64,000 nt of DNA. Source: Sipunculus nudus (taxonomy: Eukaryota; Annelida; Sipuncula; Golfingiida; Sipunculidae). The DNA is taken from positions 20,191,867-20,255,866 of the forward strand of contig CM049308.1 in NCBI GenBank assembly GCA_026874595.1. Direction: 5' to 3'. Of the stretch, positions 58,187 through 64,000 are shown piece by piece (positions within the stretch are counted from its first letter, which is position 1; each line of letters opens with the position of its first letter). The position numbers and the translations under genes are program-made. Below the pieces are notes generated by a model. That model was given only the letters and a program-made list of their open reading frames with translations, was not told where the DNA came from and made no database searches.

Positions 58187-60031
58187 TTCTATGCCCTGAT
58201 GATGATGAAGATTTATTGCTAATTTGCATATGAGATATTACTCATAATAATTAATAGGTCAAATTTTGATCAAAATTCCACCTATAATTTAATGAGTAAT
58301 GAGATATGAGATTCGGCAAAGCGTGGGCCATATGTGCATGTGATTACTGGATTTAAGACAAAAAGATATCAGCCAAAGGAGTGCGTATATATACATACAT
58401 ATTCTTTGTACATTCACCAAATATTGAAAAAAATTCTACATTTATATATTAACCTGAAACGACTCCAAGTGTACAAGTCATGTTTTCAAAATAAAAAGTT
58501 CGTCTAACAGTTCTATGTTCCAGTATGCTAAGATAAATACCCGATTTAAAATTGAATGGACAACGGTGAGAATATACATAGTGACAGATCCTATACTAAG
58601 CGGAAAAGCGGAGTATTTAGAGTAAATACAGAGCAAATCAAAGTCTTAACAAGCTGTCCTCTAATTTAATTTGTGCAGTTATTTACAAAATTCTTAAGTA
58701 GTAAACAAGTATATACAAGTGAATATACTTCAGACTTGAAGAGAGTCCTTAGGATCTGAACATTACCGGTTTTGACTCCTGACGTATCACAACATATAGC
58801 AGATGTTTTCCCTTACATGGGTCTATCATTAGTCATGCATGGGTAATCAACATACAAATTTTCAGGACACTATCTCATTTTTCATGACCTGCTCTTGAAT
58901 ATCAATATGACCCCGTAACCCATACTGCGCAGGCTGACTCACAAGAGTACGACTCTGCTGTTTAGGGTTTATGGGCGTCACAATCTGACCCCCACAGTGC
59001 ACCGCGGCTTCCACATACACCAGCGGCGTAGGTAAAAATGCAGTAAAGAGGGTAATGTAGTCCGTTCAAACATGCTGAATTAGACTTGCTTCAAGTAAAA
59101 TTCAATAAACATGAGTGATTTTGTGGTAAGGACTTCCCGAAAAAGGTAATATTTTTAAGCAGGCATACGCATGTAAAATATAAATAGATGTTTCCTTGAA
59201 ATGTTTCAAATTTTTATTTTAAAGTTTGGCAATTGAGACAAGTAGTCCCGGCCGTCCCACAGTGCCTTTCAGGAAAAGGTTTGTTTCCAGTAGTAACGAC
59301 CTCTGGCGGAAGGGTACTGTAGATTAAAAGTTGGTCCATGTGTGCAAAGAAAACTTATTTCTTTTCAGAGGTTCAATTAAGTTTAATCGCAACAGCGTGA
59401 CCTTCACCTAGTTATATATATGTGCCAAAAACTTATCTATATTCCTTTCTTGTACATTAGTAATGAGTATGATTCCCCGATACACGAATGACAATAGGAC
59501 AACTCAAATAATTCTTCACTGATTATAACAATTTTGGCCAATCAAACATTAAAACTGAAAAACTGAAAGCTTCATATGACACATGCATTTAATCATATTA
59601 CCATTGATATTATCTAATTGTCTATTTAAAGCCATTAAAATTATTCTGATAAATGCCCAAAATAATGCTGACCTATAAATAGAATAAATGCTTTAAAATA
59701 CTGTATAGCAATTCCTATACTGTAGATTTATGCATATTTCGACATTTAATTGTCTACTTTCATTTCATTATGAAGTAAAAACCTCTTATCAATGCTGGGG
59801 TTAATAAGTGCTCATTATGCAATATACAGCAATGGTAACATCAAAATAAAAATAAACAATTTATACAGCGTTAAATATTCAATAATCAAACGGCAGAGAC
59901 CAGCTAACTAATCAAAAACATATACAGTTAACAAAGAAACTTTTTGTTCTGATATATTACTTTCAGGCCAACATGTATAAATAATGATGATGAAGATCAC
60001 AACTTGATATATACGGTTATGATGATGATGA

Positions 60032-60103
<72 letters not shown>

Positions 60104-60576
60104 CTGAACCTACTGATATCTGACCACCACTAGACACCAAGCTGTGCAAGTCGTTTGATAACGGTTAGAGACATCTGGCGTACAACTCCATAACTAATCC
60201 TCATTCACATGTGTACTCTGCCCTCCCATGTAATATATATTTTCTCTCTGTTGGACATATTTATGAAATAAAATCCTGAATATATACTATGAAACACACT
60301 TATAACCTCATCACTGACCAATAATTCACTGATATATTTAGCACATGTACTAATTTATCCATGTCATTACAATGTTTTCAACCCAAGGAACCTAAGGACG
60401 GCCGGAGATTTAAGCTTAAATATGCTTTGGTAATTTTAATGCTGTATAAAAATCTGTTTATGTAAAATGTACGTGTCCGTCAGCATATATTTGTGCATAA
60501 AATCTGACACAGGGGTTTGTTCTCAAGTGAGGGATTACTGGCCATATAACCTCGGGGCAGCATTTGTAAGTCATGC

Positions 60577-60607
<31 letters not shown>

Positions 60608-61321
60608 ATAATAATAATTACATAACATGGCAGAGGTTACTGGGCCTAGAATTTCTGTACTGGTTCATTGAACAAGGTCAGATAACATAGTTACAAATTT
60701 GTCCGCCAGGTGACAGTATCTGTCCCTGGTGTTGCAATATTGTTAGTCATAATAACAGTGCATCCTGTGGCAAACTATTGGCCACATTATGATGTGTATT
60801 CAGTATCAGCAGCTGAACCATCAGATATGCTGTGATATATATTTTTCATACATTAAGGCTAACTCAAGGAGTTTTTATCATCATAATATGACAACCTATG
60901 GTGTGGAAAATATCATCTGGTATCATCTAACGTGGTTCAGATCACACTGCTAGACCTTCTTCTAACCACTGCAAAGTAATACAGAAAAAGTGTTATGAAG
61001 TTCATAATATTAAAGCATGGGTGTAAAATTAAACTTATCAAAGATTATGATCCATCAGCTTAGAATTTTTAATGATATTTTCATATATTATTTGTTTATC
61101 TTACAAAGACGTAAAATATTTTATTACTTGGTGAAAAATGTTACATTCACATAATTTCAAATCTATCCTCAAAAGCACTTTAGATGGCTACATATCCTTA
61201 TTCTGATTTTAGATCAGAATCTTTAAATTATTCAAAATTTGATTATATAAAGAATTCTCTTTTTCAAAGTATCTTCATTTATAAGATTACTTTTTATATA
61301 ATTAATATATCAAATATTAAT
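58186..61321. other. AT-rich region without recognisable gene
   Basis: Two (TA)n tracts (60039-60098 and about 60583-60606) and GATGATGAT runs near 59980-60035 were the only structure seen. Confidence 0.45.
60039..60098. repeat. (TA)n microsatellite
   Basis: About 30 TA units preceded by (GATGAT)n and TGTGTGTG. Confidence 0.95.
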
Positions 61322-62529
61322 AACAAGGGACCTATGGGTCACGACGCTCAGCTGTTATATATGATAAAAAAATATTATTTAGAAATGAGGCACATGCTGG
61401 TTTTGTGTGGTAATAAATATAAGCTGTATTATGAGTTGTTGTTGTTTAGCTTATGTATGATTTTGATAGTACCTTTGGAGACAGGGAAGAGGATTGATTT
61501 CATTTATTTTATTAACAAATGGAGTACTACTGTCACACAGATTTTGACTTGGCCATATAACTTATAAGCAGAACATATAATATAAGAGTTTAACTATTTA
61601 TTAAAAAAATTACAAATATTGTCCCAAATATAATTTTTATTAAAAATAATAAGAGAATCATATGATTTTTTAAATTGAAATATAATTGATATGATTATTA
61701 AAATAATATTAAAGAATATATTCATGAATGCATTCATGAATACATTTTGAAAGTATTTGCACGAGTATTCATATACTTTCATTTTTACCTGAATTCCCAT
61801 TCTTTATGCAAGAAATTTTATAATGGAGTACATAATCATATTCGTATTTAAATACAATTACAAAGTATTCGCACCATGTCTGGTATTTATTCAGTTTTCA
61901 CCAAAAAATGATGTTGAGAATCCAGAATATACAAAATTCACACATTTAAATAATGATCATAAGTACCTGGTTTTATGGCTTTTATTTATATTAAAAAATA
62001 ACTGTAAAAAATTCATTTTGGACTAATTTCACATCAATGTACACACTAGACACAGTAGGAATCTAGATTAATATTATCAACTGCATCTTTGTCTATCATT
62101 AATTTCCTTCATATAATCCTTAATGATTAGTAATGAATAATATGATTTACTTCTTTATCATTAAAAATGAACTGAAAAATGCCATAGGTGACTGCATGGT
62201 GTTATTTGGAATATGTGACATTCTACCCATCGATACAAGATTCTTATATCATCAGTAACTGCAAGTTAATTTCCTGTTATTATAAACTAACAAATTCCTT
62301 TTCTATTTTTCTTTAATTTGTTATTAAAAACCAATAAAAATTTATTAATTTATTGTTTATTGTTATGTTGTTGGTTAAAACTACTAGATGAGTTGGGTTG
62401 AACACCTGGATCAACTGTGGCTGGCCATCAGCTGCCTGGATTCTCCCCTCAAGCGTGCATAATTTTATGAAAGGTCAACAAGGTCAACATACAGGTGACT
62501 CAAGAGGGGCTGGAGAGAGCCAAAGTCTG

Positions 62530-63840
62530 ACAGGGTCTCATAAAAAACATTAATAAAAGCTACAATATTGGGCAAATTTCTTTCAGCTTTCTAAACTAAA
62601 AAGCTGAAATCCTTATGTGTGCATGATATGAAAATTATATCAACAGTGCTCACGGAAAACAAACGTGCCATAGTCACAGTTGGGCAAAATTTAAGGTACT
62701 AATTTTATATTTATACTAATAACTTATAAAATTTGAAAAATTCAGAACTAATTTTGGGTATTCAATTGAATCTTGATTAAATAATGTGACATCCCTGACA
62801 AAAAAGATCTCTAGCTTCAGCAATGCCCTTGTTAAGGGAGTAAATATATTTCTTGATTTTTTAATAAGTGCATTATGTTTGGGCCCATAACTTAAAAAAA
62901 ATACACAATACTGACATCAATTTAGGCATGTGCATAGTGAATGTATAGAAAAATATGTATATTATATATGATCAAAGTCAGATCAGTGGTTTTGATATTA
63001 GGCAGTCTTAAAGTGTAACATTGGGTTTTTAATGGAAAAATTAAGTTTTTCATTGATATCTCGAAGGAATTAAGTCCTAGTGACCAAATTCTTGGCATGG
63101 TAGGGGATTTTGGAGAAATCTAACTGTATGCCAAATTTAAGGAACTTAGAGCTGAAGCTCGGGAGCTGAGCTCTAGCAAACTGCATAACACTAGCAATAT
63201 GTGACATGGTGCTTGAAAACTTGAATAAAATCTACAGTTTTTGATCAACTGGTTTCAAATTTTTGGTGTTAACAGTTGAAATGCTAAAAAAAACATGCTG
63301 TGAAAATTAAATCCACAGCAGTTACAGCAAAAAAACGTGCCATGGTCAAAGTTGGGCAAAATTTAAGGTACCAATTTTTTATTTTTGCTAATATTTTTAA
63401 AAATTTAAAAGATTTTGATCTAATTTTGGGTATACAATTTAATTTTGATTAATAAAAGTAATATTACTGGAAAAAAAGTGCTTAGCTTTAACAAGTTTTG
63501 TGTTAAGTGATAAAATTTCTTTCCTGATTATTTAAAAAATGCATTATGTTTGGGCCCATAACTTTTTTAAATTAAATAATACAGACCTTATTTCTGGCAT
63601 GTACATAGGAATTATATAGAGGATTATTTATAGGAAATATGAGGAAAAACAGATGAGTGGTTTTGATATTAGGCAGTCCTAAAGTGTGAAAATAGGTTTT
63701 TAATAAAAAATTGAGGTTTTTTCTTAATTTCTCAAAGGAATGAAGTCGCAAAAACCCAGTTTTTGGCTTGGTAGGAGATCTTGGGGACATCTAACATTAT
63801 GCTGAATTTTGGATTCCTAGGTCTTACGGTTTCAAAACGT
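62530..63840 (+). repeat. Diverged tandem duplication, ~660-bp unit
   Basis: The two halves share AACGTGCCAT(A/G)GTCA(C/A)AGTTGGG, TGCATTATGTTTGGGCCCATA, GTGGTTTTGATATTAGGCAG and AAAGGAAT(T/G)AAGTC in order, offset by about 660 bp (62664/63324, 62870/63540). They form the 3' half of the element. Confidence 0.88.
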
Positions 63841-63909
63841 GCCACATCTACGGACGGACGGACGGACGGACGGACAGACGGACGGACGACGGACAATGGA
63901 CCACGACTA

Positions 63910-63940
63910 TAGCTCAGATGACTTATAGTCAGCTGAGCTA
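63910..63940 (+). repeat. 3' terminal hairpin of the element family
   Basis: Arms TAGCTCAGATGACT and AGTCAGCTGAGCTA pair at 13 of 14 positions around the loop TAT. The same structure occurs at 41527-41551 and, weaker, at 5974-6000. Confidence 0.9.
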
Positions 63941-64000
63941 AAAATCTATTTGCATTTGTAGATATAAATCCTATCCTACAAGTTTTAGAAGATTTCAAAA

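Larger units (their letters stand above)
61322..63945 (+). mobile_element. Full-length hairpin-ended element with 650-bp internal duplication
   Basis: The left end, AACAAGGGACCTATGGGTC followed by ACGACGCTCAGCTG (61322-61354), matches the heads at 4714 and 39550. The right end has CTACGGACGGACGGACGG-type repeats (63849-63892), then a 14-bp hairpin TAGCTCAGATGACT/AGTCAGCTGAGCTA (63910-63940, loop TAT, one mismatch), then AAAAT. The 5' GCTCAGCTG is the exact complement of CAGCTGAGC in the hairpin. No transposase or Rep/helicase is encoded, so it depends on a partner. Frames at 61184-62026 carry no recognised domain. Confidence 0.7.

Noticed and set aside
61184-62026. Open frames of 67-127 codons in the AT-rich element body
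   Set aside because: Composition is driven by AT content (Ile, Tyr, Asn, Lys), with no domain or codon signal recognised.

Overview
This window is nuclear DNA from an invertebrate animal, most likely a mollusc and probably a bivalve. That call rests on spliced genes with GT/AG junctions, TATA-box promoters, very high AT content, about fifteen long (TA)n microsatellites and several kinds of dispersed and tandem repeats. There is no sign of bacterial organisation. No species-specific marker is visible, so the taxon is an inference.

Two protein-coding genes can be supported, both on the minus strand. The first is a complete six-exon S1 (chymotrypsin/trypsin family) serine protease spanning 25561 down to 14106. 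Its exons (67, 178, 82, 160, 149 and 342 bp) join in one uninterrupted frame to give 325 residues, with a signal peptide, the His-Asp-Ser triad and a hydrophobic C-terminal anchor. Its TATA box lies at 25723-25730. The second is an intronless alpha-arrestin-like gene (51235-52536, 433 residues).

The protease belongs to a tandem family. A second signal-peptide exon of identical length and phase, with its own TATA promoter, lies at 6441-6654; the rest of that gene would lie to the left, outside the window, or is missing. A third, decayed copy of the promoter lies near 34130-34425. Exon 2 of the complete gene has a partial duplicate at 24334-24545. The exon 4 splice donor sits inside a 51-bp tandem duplication that creates a second in-frame donor.

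The rest is mostly repeats. 1-3170 is a higher-order array of about 330-bp units. 4714-6008 and 61322-63945 are elements with a shared 5' block and a 3' terminal hairpin. 11230-12870 is an array of about 180 bp. Protease intron 5 holds a broken Penelope-like GIY-YIG fragment (15425-16263) and a pogo/Tigger-type transposon (16536-17517). 26461-26660 is a 25-bp array, 30591-31190 a 50-bp array and 29097-29542 a possible LTR. 36180-41554 contains several arrays with about 145-bp monomers. 44790-45390 is a long-arm foldback element. 48630-49259 is a second, decayed Tigger copy. 55107-56108 is a second copy of the element at 38341-39270. Regions between these are AT-rich with no recognisable genes.
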